64,000 bases of DNA from Tetranychus cinnabarinus. Taxonomy: Eukaryota; Arthropoda; Arachnida; Trombidiformes; Tetranychidae. The stretch lies in NCBI GenBank assembly GCA_022266195.1, contig WHVY01000001.1:9672001-9736000 (forward strand), written 5' to 3'. This document shows, piece after piece, positions 46,603 to 59,300 of the stretch. The notes beneath the pieces are model-generated. The model was given only the letters and a program-made list of their open reading frames with translations. It made no database searches and had not been told where the DNA came from. Numbering within the stretch: position 1 is the stretch's first letter; every line of letters begins with the position of its first letter. The translations under genes were made by a program, and so were the position numbers.

Positions 46603-48182
46603 TATAAATTCAGCTATTCAAAGATGCATTAGTTAATTAATTGAAAGAAATATAAATTGTATTTACTCGAGTTGGTTAATTTTTAATACACAAACTCTAT
46701 TCAACTATGCTATTTTAAGTTTATTTCACAGCGGTTACCCTAATTGAGCCACTATATTGAAGGTAGCCAGTATTTTATCAAATGGTTAAATTGTATCCAC
46801 TGAAACTGTTTTGAAATTGGGCAAATTAATAGTTGCCACTCGGGTTCCACCCTCGAGTTTAAATCTTATACCTTCTCTATTAGGGATGACAGAAAAGGAT
46901 GAAGTGCTGGAAAATCAATCTTTGAGAGCTTCGATTCGAGCTAAAATCGATCCATTTCACTTCCGATCTGATATAACTTGGCCTTTAAAGATTCGAGTAC
47001 TCGAGAAAGAGCGACCGGCCTAAAATATACAAAAATAACGACGAAACCGACTGAAATTTTACTCAACCATTTCAGTCATAAGCTGAAAAGAAAATCAAAT
47101 CACGGAATCGATCCCCGAATAAATCTCATTATTAGTGCTGGTCTAATTTTTTCTATCTTCAGGTCGAGCTGGAAAATCGTGAATTCTGTCATCTCAGCTC
47201 TCGATACAGAAGTTTAACCGGTTATTTTCTGGTTACGATTTTTTCCGCTTAACTTGAAATAAATTTTTTCATCTTTTCTATTGCCATCTATCAAAATATT
47301 TGAAAAGTTTTTTTTTACTTTCTCATCTTTCTTTTCAAATTTGCCTCTCAGTTCAACCACGAAATAACCGGTTAATCTTTGACCAAAGAGCACAATCGAT
47401 TACGTAACAAACTCGATTACTTTTTCCCTCTAACAAAATAACCGACAACCAGTAACCAATCGACCTCTTACTATACCGAGTCGTCATCTGGTGCACAAAA
47501 AAATACCGAATATTATGAAACAAAGCTGCCATCTGTTGTCACATAAACAATCCTTGAAAATAAAACTCTCGATTTACTTACAATAAAACACTGATTAAGG
47601 TGACGAGGGAAATCGAGCAACTTAGATATCACCGCTTTAGCTTCTACACTGAAAATAATGGATTCTCTGGATTGCATACAATAGATAAGTGATCAGTAAA
47701 GTTTCCAGATAGAATGAATTTGATTGAATGTTTAATTTTGATCATTTACTTGCACAGATACATTTAATGTAGCAGCGGTAACTCTTTGGTTACTTCACTT
47801 TGAAACAATCAAATGGTCTTAGTCAAATTATCTTATTAGGCTAATTGCGGCTTATTTCATCTCAAAATGGATATCAATGTAAATCTGAATATTACATTTT
47901 AGGATTTCTTATTCTGAAGATTTTTTTCTCATTTAAAAACTTACCATTTTAAATGTGCATTGATTGTATCCTAATCAGCAAGAATAACTTTATGAATCAG
48001 TCAAGATTGGGGATTGAGATGATAACGATGATAGCTTGTCCTTTGAATAAGTTGGCTGCTGCAGTCAGTTGATGTATAGTCGTGGTGAAATGATAAATGT
48101 TGATGGTTGCTGTTAAATAGTGTTTTGATGGCATCAATGTTGATGAAGAGACGGTAAGGGTTGATGATTTTACTGTTGCTTG
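46603..48182. other. spacer with a TTAA-flanked inverted-repeat element
   Basis: No gene supported. Short plus-strand frames at 46811-47023 and 46978-47217 have no family resemblance. The region has the TTAA-flanked element at 47218-47371, and GCCATCT motifs at 47283-47289 and 47528-47535. Confidence 0.5.
47218..47371. mobile_element. possible piggyBac-like MITE (TTAA target)
   Basis: Inverted ends CCGGTTATTT and AAATAACCGG are each bordered by TTAA (47214-47217 and 47372-47375). Weaker inverted similarity runs about ten bases further in (TGGTTAC against TGGTTGA read from the other end). A TTAA target duplication and C-rich tips are the hallmarks of piggyBac-type elements. The element is only 154 bp with no coding capacity, and the repeats are short, so chance is not excluded. 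Confidence 0.45.
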
Positions 48183-48401
48183 TCTTGTATTGATTAAGGA
48201 CCACTTTCATATGAGGAATCACATGTGACTTTTGATCGTGAATTGAACAATATTTATTTAAATTTCATCATGTATAAAGTAATAGTTAGATTTAAATCTC
48301 CGTTTAACGGTGTGACTAGGAATCTTTCGGTGTTTAGTTCACTATTTTTAAACACAGCCTCAGCAGAATCGCCAACTCAAGAAGCTGAGCCGTAAGAGCC
48401 A
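48183..48401 (+). pseudogene. GrpE copy retaining only the presequence
   Basis: 48183-48401 duplicates 45790-46014, from about 87 bp before the GrpE start through the first about 40 codons. The ATG at 48270 opens a 41-aa frame (to TAA 48393-48395) that keeps the basic presequence with a few changes, then stops where parental CAA has become TAA. The copy ends soon after in unrelated sequence. The presequence reading frame is intact and includes the proximal upstream region, so it could in principle be expressed as a short mitochondrial peptide, but it has no GrpE domain. Confidence 0.85.
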
Positions 48402-49668
48402 TCATCATCTAATCATCCAGCAATAAACAATAACTTCATCAAACCAAAAATTTTACTTTTTACATTGCTTTAGAATACGGATTTCGTTTTTCCTGTTAGA
48501 ACGTGGTTTTATAAGGAACCCGAATTCCTAGAAAGTTCAGCCTTTTGAGTTCGTATTAATCAAATCATGCCCACCATTTGGTCGTTAAATTTATTTTAGA
48601 ACCCATTCCGTTTTGTCACAATTTCGAGACAAAAATTTTCGTTACTGTGATCATTTGTTTTCACCGAGAAAGATACAGTCAAATGAATCTGAAAAGAGCC
48701 AAATTGTTAATGATCAAACTAACAAAATGAAAATAAAAAAATTGATCAACAATCCAAAGTAACCTTTAATTTAATCAATAACTAAACGACGATTAACTAG
48801 ACAACTCAATGAGACTAATTGTTATTTAAAAAGATGACAATTAAAAAGGGAACAATCAAAATGGTTAAAATTGTCTTCAATTTAATTTTTTGTCCAATTT
48901 TTATTTCGTTTACATTCAATCTCAAGTTACTAACATTGAATCGAAATTGTTACTCTTCATCTTCCATTTTCATCTTGATCATCTTCATCATCTTCATCAT
49001 CTTCTCTGTCATCTTCATCTTCAACTAACAAGAAATGAAATGAGTTTGAGTTCGTCAAAAATCATCCACCAGATGGCACTTCTCTTCGGTCCACCTTCAT
49101 TTCATTTCAAGATCCGCCTTAAAAAGACTCCGCCTTTGCTATTCGAAATGTTTCCAAGTTGAGCTTTTTACTTTTGACTGAGTTCTTGTTTTATTCTATA
49201 GATAATCAGTTAAAACTGTTGTTAAAGACGTTGTTGTTGCGAAGGAATGATGTGATGACCACCATATAATATTATATGAACAACAACAACAACAACAAAG
49301 GTAGCAACAACAAACAACATCACCAGCAACAGCGTCAACAGTAACACCACTAACCCTTACCGTCTCATCATCAACTTCACCATCATCTTCATCAACCATT
49401 GATACCATCAAAACACCAGTTAACAGCAACAGCAATCATCAACCATCAACATTAACCACGGCTATACATCAACCTAGTGAACACCATAAATTGTATCAAA
49501 AAACACAAAACCATCAACGATCATCTTTAATTGTTTGCAACATAATTTACGGATAATCCATACAAACCTTCACCAACCTTCATTACCATCAAAAGTTTTC
49601 TTCATTTATTAGTTAATTTTTATTATTATTATCTATTATAAATATATAAATATTGTAAAAGGTAAGTT
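48402..49668. promoter_or_regulatory. homothorax upstream and 5' UTR region
   Basis: From about 49200 the sequence changes to CAA/CATCA-rich repeats typical of arthropod developmental-gene 5' UTRs, with (AAC)n at 49279-49299. An AGATGGC motif lies at 49071-49077. Short open frames here are simple-sequence artefacts. Right before the start codon there is a consensus-like donor GGTAAGT (49661-49667). Confidence 0.5.
49279..49299. repeat. (AAC)n microsatellite
   Basis: About seven uninterrupted AAC units in the putative 5' leader of homothorax. Confidence 0.9.
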
Positions 49669-50386
49669 ATGGCCATGGAGCATCCTTACGATCCGATGAC
49701 GACCCTTCAATACGGTCCTTCGGTTAACTATGGCAATGCAGTCCATGGTTATCAAGGTAATCATGTTATGGGAACAGACATAGTTAAACGAGATAAGGAT
49801 GCAATTTATGGGTAAGTCGGACAAATGAATTTCATGAAAATATTCTCAATCTAATTTTTCTTTTCTTTTTTCCAGACATCCATTGTTTCCGTTACTTGCA
49901 CTCATCTTTGAAAAGTGTGAATTAGCAACCTGTACACCTCGAGACTCGGGTTTATCAAGTGGGGATGTGTGTTCATCGGAATCATTCAATGAGGATATTC
50001 AGGTTTTTGCCAAACAAATTCGCACAGAGAGACCCTTTTATGTTCCCAATCCGGAATTGGATAGCCTAATGGTTCAAGCTATTCAAGTGTTACGCTTTCA
50101 TCTATTGGAATTAGAAAAAGTTCATGAATTATGTGATAACTTTTGCCAACGTTACATAAGCTGTTTAAAGGGTAAAATGCCCATTGATCTTGTTATCGAC
50201 GAAAGGGATATCAAACCCGATTTAGGGGACAACAACAATAACTCCTCTTCCAATGGATCTGGTGGACCAGCAGGAGCTGGTTGTGGTGATCCAGGAGGAG
50301 GAGGTGGAAGAGGTGCATCAAACGGAGGCCGAGGCGGCTCAACTGATCCTGGTCATCACTCGGATTCAGCATCAACTCCTGATCAG
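49669..50386 (+). CDS. hth: homothorax/Meis TALE homeobox protein, first two coding exons
   Basis: Exons 49669-49811 and 49876-50386 (64-bp intron) encode 218 aa and end at a donor (CAG|GTAAAA), so the gene continues past the window. MAMEHPYDPM and the MEIS/HM domain are clear: IYGHPLFPLLALIFEKCELATCTPR, NEDIQVFAKQI, VQAIQVLRFHLLELEKVHELCDNFCQRYISCLKGKMPIDLVIDER. This domain binds Extradenticle/Pbx and carries it to the nucleus. A Gly/Asn/Ser-rich linker follows. The homeodomain exons are not in this window. ATG GCC ATG offers two starts, and the first is taken. The MEIS2/hth order and sequence make identification firm. Confidence 0.95.
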
Positions 50387-53300
50387 GTAAAAACCTCACT
50401 TTTCAACTAAAATCTAACACTAACCTCAACTCACTAAAACACAGCCAACCGATAAAACCTATCAACATTATCATTATTATTATTACCGCGTTTCAAATGG
50501 CATCACATTATTAACATGTTAACATCCAAAATAAATAAATTCACAGTGAAACGCGTAAGGTTAGCTAAATACAGAGGTCAGGGTTAACGCAATCAGACAT
50601 TTTATAACAGTAAATGAAAGTACCAATAAGATCGAACTTTTCAGTTTTCTATTTTTTCTTCTCTCTTCAAATTTGATATCAACTTCAGTAAATTCATGAA
50701 AAGAGCCATTCACTCAAGATTTTCTGTTCAATGAAATGTTGAATCAATGAAAATGTCAATGAAAGTTGAAATTTCATTTGCAAGTTTTTGCTAAACGTGC
50801 TTTTTTCGCCTTTAGACTGAAACCTTTAACACTGCTTTCCGTCTTTTCAGTGTTTCCATGACCTTACCTTTCTCTACCACCTCTTCCATGGCACATGATT
50901 ATCTCTTCATGAAACTCATAACTATATCATCACAATTTTTTGCTTGTTTCAATTAAAAATGTTCAACTCTTCAATATTTCTCAATGTTGACGATTAACTT
51001 TTTTTGCTCATTTTCTTGATGAAAATCTTTCGTAGTCTTGGTTACTACATCATCATGATCATCATTTTCATATCTGTTTCCTTCATTGAAAACTGAAGGT
51101 CACATGATTTCAATAATGATGATGATGAGCACGACGCAAACGAGAAAACTTGAAATAATCCAAATAGCATGCTCAATTTTCAATTGCGTTTGTCTCTCTC
51201 TTCTCTCTCTCTTTCATCTCTTCTTCATCATCATTTTTTTTCTCTCTGTGATGATGTGATGTTATAGGACATTTATAGGGTTGGAAACATTAACAGCAAG
51301 ATGAAAATGATGACGATGATGAGAATGATGATCATTATGAAGAAGATTATATTTGCCATCTTCTTTACTCTTTTCTCTTCTCACACATTCGCTATCTTCA
51401 GTTGTGTTCAAGATTATATGCGTTCATTTTATCGATTGTACAGTTCATTTCCGGAATTGAAACTTTGCCTTTACTCCAAGATGACTCTGTATTTGAATAC
51501 AGGTTCCAATAGGCAAGTTAAGAGTCGATGGATAATAATAATTTTATCATGATAATAATGTTAACAATGATGATGATAATAATAATGATAATGAGATTGA
51601 TAATAACCAGTTTAGTTAATTTTAACCATTTTTTGTTCATTTTGACAGTTTTTCTGAAAAGTTGAATGAATGAAGCCTTTGAACGGCTAAAAAAGCATTA
51701 GCACTTTCCATCAATGAATATTTCAGAGATAAATGTTCAATGTTGTTGATAAAAGCTTGTTGAAGCGTCTAGAAGCGTTTGGATCAAAAAGTCAAGAGCT
51801 TTCACTGATATGACACAAGCTGGACTGTCCAGTTGACTGTGTGTTATCACTGTTCAACTCTTGTCACACTAGAGGATGAATGAGGATGGACAAGAAAAAA
51901 AAAGACTGAACCAAACACTGAAACAAAAAGTTGAAAAATGCTGCGAAAATGAAGAAAAAGTTTTCTCTCTTTTTGCTTGTTGCTCACTTAACTATTTTTG
52001 TGTCTCTTCCTTTCATCTTCATCTCCTGTCTTCAATCATGAATGATAAATGGTTTTCAATGAATACCATTGGTAGTCATACCTGGTTCACTTGATAGCGT
52101 AAGAAGAAGGAGGAGGAGGGAGGAGAAAGAAAATCTTCTCTTTCTTTTTCTTCTTCTTTCGCCTCTTCTGTGTGTGTGCCTCTAGCTAAGGTCATTGGGT
52201 TTGCGTTCCCTTGACTTGAGCTACTTCTAGTTTGGTTACCTTCGTTAGCCTCTTTCAGTCTTGGGAAGAAGAAGAAGAAGAAAAGAGAGAAAAAAAAGGA
52301 AAAGTGTTTCTTCTTCTTGTATGATGTTCCTGTTCAAATTTGTGTGATAAATTTATTACAAAAAGAAAGGGAGAAGAAGAAGAAAATATGGAAACAGAGA
52401 AGACAATTTTCTGAACATTGACAAGCTCAAGGAAATTAAAGCAAACTGAACCAACATCATCATTATCACCATCAGAGTCACCATGGCATCATCACCGAGC
52501 AGTGAAACAAGTTTCAATTGGAATTCATCTCAAGATGATTTTGTTTACTTTCATCTTTTCTCATCTTCCTTTACCTTTCAATTGTCTTTTCACTTCAATT
52601 GGAAACATTTGTGAAAGGAAAAATGTGATCACCAGATGACCAAGGATCATTTCAATCCTGAAATCGCTCAAGAATTAAGATCTTTGCCTTTTTACCAGAT
52701 AAGAAAAAAATGAATTCCATTCTCTTGTCACTATCAATTTATTTTTCCGTGTTTTCATCATCACCATCATCAACAGCAATATCATCTTCACTCCCTTTTT
52801 TCCACTTTTTTTCACCTTTTTGCTTTACTTCCATAATCTCAAGGAAAGATTCAATAGAAGGACAAAAAAAGATGATCCATGATGATATTTTGAAGGATTT
52901 AAAAGATGAACAGAAGGAAAAAAGACGATCAACAAGACAAACTTTATCCTCTTCATTCTCAACCTTTCCTCTCCCGAGCCTAATTTCATGTTATCTAAGT
53001 TTTTCAAGTAAATTTTCAACTTATCTGTTCATGATACTGATGATTTATTTTCACCTGAACCAACAAAAATGAAATATTTAGTGATTCAATTTTCTGTTGC
53101 AAAACTAATATTAAGGATAACATGATGATAATATAACTATGTCATTCACTTATAATCTCAAGTTTACCTTGAAAATTGTTTTACCAGATTAACAGTGTTA
53201 ATCTTTAATTCACCATTTACATAACAATTTATAATTATAATTGCAATTATCCAACAATCTAAGTCAATAAGTTCATGTTAACCATGTTTACTGGAAAAAA

Positions 53301-56300
53301 CAAACAATTTTTGTTCCAACTAAATCTTTTTAATTACTTTTGATTGTTATTAAATATTTAATTCTCGTTTCTTTTAATGATTAGTTAATGATGAAAAAAA
53401 TGTTATCAATGAGAAAATGAGAAAAAAAATTAAATTCTTCTCTGATTATACATTTCAGATTTTTTACTTTTGGCTAAAAACAAAAGCTAAAGTCATGGTT
53501 ATGAGTTTTTCTGGATGTTGATTGATGGGCTCATCAAAAGGTGATGAAGATGATGATGAGGATGGAAAGTAAAAAGGGATTTGACCTTTCATTATCTCAA
53601 TCATATCGCTATGATAGAAAGCATTTTAATGTTAATCTTCTTTGCTGGTCAGTTAATTATAATTTTTGACCAGAAATGATGAGCAACATTGAAAACATTG
53701 AAACATTGAAACTGAAAAGGAGAAAAGGAGAAAAGTTTCAAATTTAAATTAAACCTCAAGACGAACCTTTTAATGGACTCAAGCTCATTTGAAAAGTGCA
53801 GAACGGACTAAGTCGACTGATCAGATCTTTGCTCGACTCAAGTTAACATCCATTGTGATTAGGAAAATATTGTAAACAAAATCACTTGATTAGTTATCAA
53901 CCAATTTACCGGTCATCATCATTAAAATAATTTCTAGAAATGATGAAACTTGAGATTGGATTCTGAAAAGCGTTTTGACGTTTTGAAAGTTTCTTGATTA
54001 CTTGTTGAATTTTTGTTCATAATTCAATTTGCAACTGTCCTTGAATGTGATGATGATTGGTTTATAACAAGTAAAAATGTTAATCATAGTGATGTATTGA
54101 TGCATTGTAATACACAATAGAGGGATGGAAAGAACTGGTTACTGAGTTTTCCTCAAATCTACGAAAAGATTGTCTAGAAAGTCATTTGATGTTCACTTTA
54201 TTGTATCACATTCCCTCATCATCATCATCATCGAATCATCGTATCTTCTTGAGTTGCTTATAATCACATACAAAGAAGTGTAAACCATTTTCATATAGAA
54301 GACAAGAAGAGAAGAAGAAGAAGAAAAGTAAAATGAAAAGGAAAGAAGAAGAAAAGTAAAGTGAAACTAACAATTGCAATTGCTCTTTTCATCTTTTCCA
54401 TCTTCTTCTTCTTCGCATCTTCTTCCTTCTTCTTTGCATTATTTGACGCTTTGCCTTTTCTTCATCATCTTCAGCATCATCTTTGCACGCAACATTTCAG
54501 ATAAGCTGTAACAAAAGCAAACGCTTTTGGTACCATATGAACAAAACTTTTCCTCTTCTCCAGCAAAACTGTTAACTAGAGTTAACCTTCTGTGTTCCTC
54601 TCTTTTATGTATTTTTTTTCGTGGGTCCACAACTTTTAAAGGAATGAGCATTTCGAGGACAAACAGTGTTAAATGCTCTTCTCATCGCCTTCATCTTTCT
54701 CTCTCTCTTCATTTTTGTTCTTGCAAATTCAACAAAAGCATTTTGCTTTTTTTCTCATTCATTTTTTTCTCTTCGCCTTCTTCCAGCTTGAAAAAAGTCT
54801 TTCTGATGTTGCCTTTTATATCTGAATATTTGCTCAAATTTTTACCCATTTTGTCCTTTTTGTGTTCAACTCATTTTGTATCAACTTGCTCAGTTGATCA
54901 GCTAATCTCTACTTTAAAACATTGCTAATCATCCTCAATCTGTTTATTCACCTTTAAAGGTTTTACTATCAAATAATAATCATAATGATATTACCTTTTG
55001 TTGCAAGAGTTAACATTATTTTGTGTAAAGAGGATTAACTCTCATTTTTTTGCTTTGTTTGTTTGCTGCCACAGTGCCGTGAATAAATTGAACCTTTTTT
55101 CCAGCGCTCTCTCCTCGCTCTTCCCTTGTTCATTGTGTACTTTTATTCACTTGATTGAATGATGATTGAGCAGATTATTAACAGGATATATTTTATTCAT
55201 ATTCATTCAGATTAACTTTACTAGTCTGCCTAATCCAGTTAATCAGATACATTTTACTTACCATTATGATCATTATTAATACATTATTATACCTTCCTTT
55301 CACTCAATTGAACAATAAAAACAAGAATCGTAATCGGAAAAGCCAATGAAAGAGACGAAAAGACAAAAAGACAGATTCAATTAAATTAACTTCAGGTTAA
55401 CCCTTGGAACTTTATTTTTTGCTCATTTTTTAATTTTCCCTTTTAAACTGATGATTATCTGTGAGCAAGAAAAATATGAAAAAAAGTGATGATAAGAGCA
55501 AAACTCTGGTACCACACCTTGAAGATGAAAATCACCGCGCCTAATCCTAATCATGGTGGTTAATTTTGGTTCTCAGGTAAACATTTTCTTCTCTCTGATC
55601 GATATTAGGTAAATGTAGCCTCTGATGATCTAATGGAAATAAAGGCAAGGAACAAATGATAATTTGAACAAAATTGCTGATTGTTTGTTACATGAAAACC
55701 ATCGCCTCTCTTTACCTTCGTCATTCACTTTTAATCATTGAATCAGAAATGATGAAACATGTTGATATATCGCTGGTTACCTAGTAACTCTTTGCAGTCC
55801 AACAGTGAAAACAACAAAAAAAGGTATTTTTGTAATGAAGAGGATAACACACTTGAAATTGAAGTACATCATGAGAGGCCCGAATGAAGATGAGGATGAG
55901 AAGGAGAAAAAAAGAGCAGCAAGATTATTCTAGTTTATTCATTAAGTTTAACAGCTTTTTCAAGTGGCTAATTTGTGTTAGTTAACAAATATCCATTATT
56001 TAGTTGCTCAGACTAAACATTGAAATTGAATTTAAACACGATTCTTGTTTCTTGTTTCAACATTCATTATACTCTTTAGCACTTTAATGGCACTTTCATA
56101 TCATTTTGATATCAACTTTATATCAAAGGCAACAAAGAAAGCCATTTTTTTCAATTTCAAATGTAAAACTGTTTGTAACATTGTTCAACCTTTCAACTTT
56201 TCATTGAAATGATTATTCAATTAAAACCTTGAACCTCTATCAATCCTGGATTCATCCTCATCAATATGTAACCTTAATTTAATCTAATTGATAGTTATTT

Positions 56301-59300
56301 AAACGGGAAAGGCTAAACATCTGAGTAAAAATATTAAAATTATGAATGAGCAAAATGCGAATAATTATACATATTGAAAGGGAAAACCTAATTTTTTTGA
56401 TAATTTGAATCATCCTCATCATTAAGTAATCATTAAATGATCCTTTTAATTCATAATAATGATGGATAATTATTGATGAATTTTTTCGTCTAAAAACAAT
56501 TATGAAGGTTAATTTAAAAGGAACGTTATTGTCAGTAGATTTCAATGAAGAGCGTAACTCTGTATCGTAATCAAAGGTAATTACGATTGTGATTATGGTG
56601 TGTTACCGGGTTCAGGGGAAAATGTTACGAGTGGAATTGAGTGAGGAAAAAGGATTTACACTGTTGATGGTTAAATAAAGGAATGGAAAATGTGTGTCAA
56701 GCATTGCCACTTGACTTTTCATAATTATCTTCATCTTCTTCATCTTCTCTCCTTCTCTTTGTTTTATTAATATTTATCAACTGTTGGCCTCTTCAATGTT
56801 ATCAATATCAATTGGTGTAAGATTAACTTGGAAAAGCTCATCAGGTAAACTGTTTGTCGGCAAATGTCGGCCTCTTTTACCTTCATAACTGTCAACAGGA
56901 TACTTCTTTAAGAATAAGCTTAAGCTTTTCACCTTTTCTTCTCTTGTCATCCCTCTCATCTTGAGAAGGATGACAAGGGAAAAGAGCAAACATCATCATT
57001 CGATTCATCAGATTCACATCATTTTTCGTTTCTTTTTACTTTAAGTTTTCCCTTATTTTGCATTATTATTGCAACAAGAAAAAGGTTTAATCCAAGACTA
57101 CTGTTGAAGTTTTGTCTCATTTCGATCCAAGTTTTTTACTTCAAGAATTGATTCAACCTTTGATTAATTGTTAGTGATCCCATGTCTTCATGATGATCAA
57201 CGGTATTGATGAAAGAAATGTGAAACAATCTGTTTGAAAATAAATAGCAATAAATTAGTCAAGGGTAAAATTTTCAGCTCAACATTTTTGTTGAACTTTT
57301 TTTTCTCTCTGCTTCTCCTTGTGACGAAAAGATGATGATTTAGAGTAAAGAAGAGACAAGTTTTTTAAGATAATTGAAAGTTTATTTTCAATAAAGTTTA
57401 CGTTAACGAAAATACGAAAGATGAAGAAGATGTTGAAGCTGATAAATTGACTGTAACCTTGGTTAACTAACGATAAATATAAATAATGAAAAGATAAGCG
57501 AAAATTTGTTTGAAGGGAAAAAACGATTTCAACATGAGTCTATGATAATTACTGTTGACAATATTTTTGCTCAACATTTCTTCACTGTAAACCACATTTT
57601 TGAAACAATTTTCAATTCTCGCCATTTCGCCTTGAAACTTTGTTTCAAGAAGTTCCAAAGCTCACAATTGGACCAACTTTGAATTTATAATGCAACTTGT
57701 TTCCAGTTGACAAACGACCAAAGTTTACCTTCAACTTACAAGAAAATGAAATTTCTCTTCATTTGTTCATCAAAAAATCATTGGAATTATTTTTGCATGA
57801 TGAATGTTGATTATAAACCATTTTGCTCCATTTACCCAAACAATTTACCAACTGTAAACTCTAATCATCTTTTGCCGTTTCCTTAATTAAATCTTTGCCT
57901 AACCTTATTTCAATGAGCATCTTTGATTGTACACAAAAAGGCAAAACATTGGCTGAAATGAATGAACAAAAAATGCTTGATGCTGATGATGATTATGATG
58001 ATGGCGATGAAACTCCCATGTTTCTTAATCTTATTCACTCTCACTCTTTCCCTTCACTTTCTAATCTCTTAATATGACCTTCTTAAATTACCACTGATTG
58101 AATTAATTTCAATTTCAATGAGTATAAATGAGAGAAAAAGCAAAGTAATACAAAAACGCTTGTAAAAAAGGCAGCAAAGCAAACACGGCGAGAGAAAACA
58201 AAATGAACCTCTTTTTCGGTTCGCCATTCTCATTCTGATTCTCATTTTGATTATCATTATTTCAAGCCTGAACCCAAATATAAATATATATTAATACACA
58301 CATGATATAAGTGCTTGTTGAGGTTGCTTGTTTCACACTTGAAATACTTACCTCACGTTATCTCAATGAATTTTAACTTGTTATTTAGTTTTGTTTGCAG
58401 CTCTTACTTTCATCTCTAATACATTATCATCTCTTTACAATCACGTTTTACCTCAGCCTCATCCTTGTGTACCAGTTTCTTGCCCATCTTCATCTCCTCC
58501 ATCCCATTATCATTTACCTTCACTTACACTGTTAGTGTTGCACTCTTTTACCTTATTGTTCAACTTTTTTTTCCTTATTTCATTTACACCATTTAATATT
58601 GTAACAGAGTTTCCATTTTTTTCTCATTATCACCGGCAATCTTCATCAACCTTGCAACGAGTAAAATTCAATTTTCACTGCGAGTTCATTAAATTAAATC
58701 AACACCAGACTCGCAAACAAGAAAGCCAATCTTGAAACGAGCTGGTGATGATTATGATGATTGAGATAACGATAATAACGGGCCAAAAAGTAAAAAGTTG
58801 CAAAAAGTGTTTCATTGCAAATACTTTTTGTGAACCAATCAATCAGATAACTCATTTTACTAGGTAATAATAATGATAATAATGATGATAATATTAACAA
58901 TATTCATCGAAATAAAAGCCACACACAAAGTGACAAATGGCAATGATAATGATTATAATAAAGGTAATAATAATGGATAAAGAAAAGGTAAAACTGGGAA
59001 TTGATAAAGGTTCACAGTTTATAGCAAAATGATAGTTATAATGATAACCTTGTTAACCATCAATTGAAATGTTATAAAAATCACTTTTCTGTTGGTTTTT
59101 GTTTAAAAAAAGGTTAACCTTTTTTGCTCGACCTCGAGATGCGTTGAAAAACTTTTGGAAGAAAAATGATGAAACTAATTACATTGGCCCAGGTGAAGAC
59201 AAAAGTGGGGCAAAAATGCCGAGATAACTGCAATTTTAAGGGCAAAAATGAGCGAAAAACACTTTTACTGTTGTTAACTGGTCAACAATTGTAATAATAT

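Noticed and set aside
46811..47217. Two overlapping plus-strand frames after GrpE
   Set aside because: No recognisable family, the first lacks an ATG start, and neither joins to an exon; the second runs into the TTAA element.
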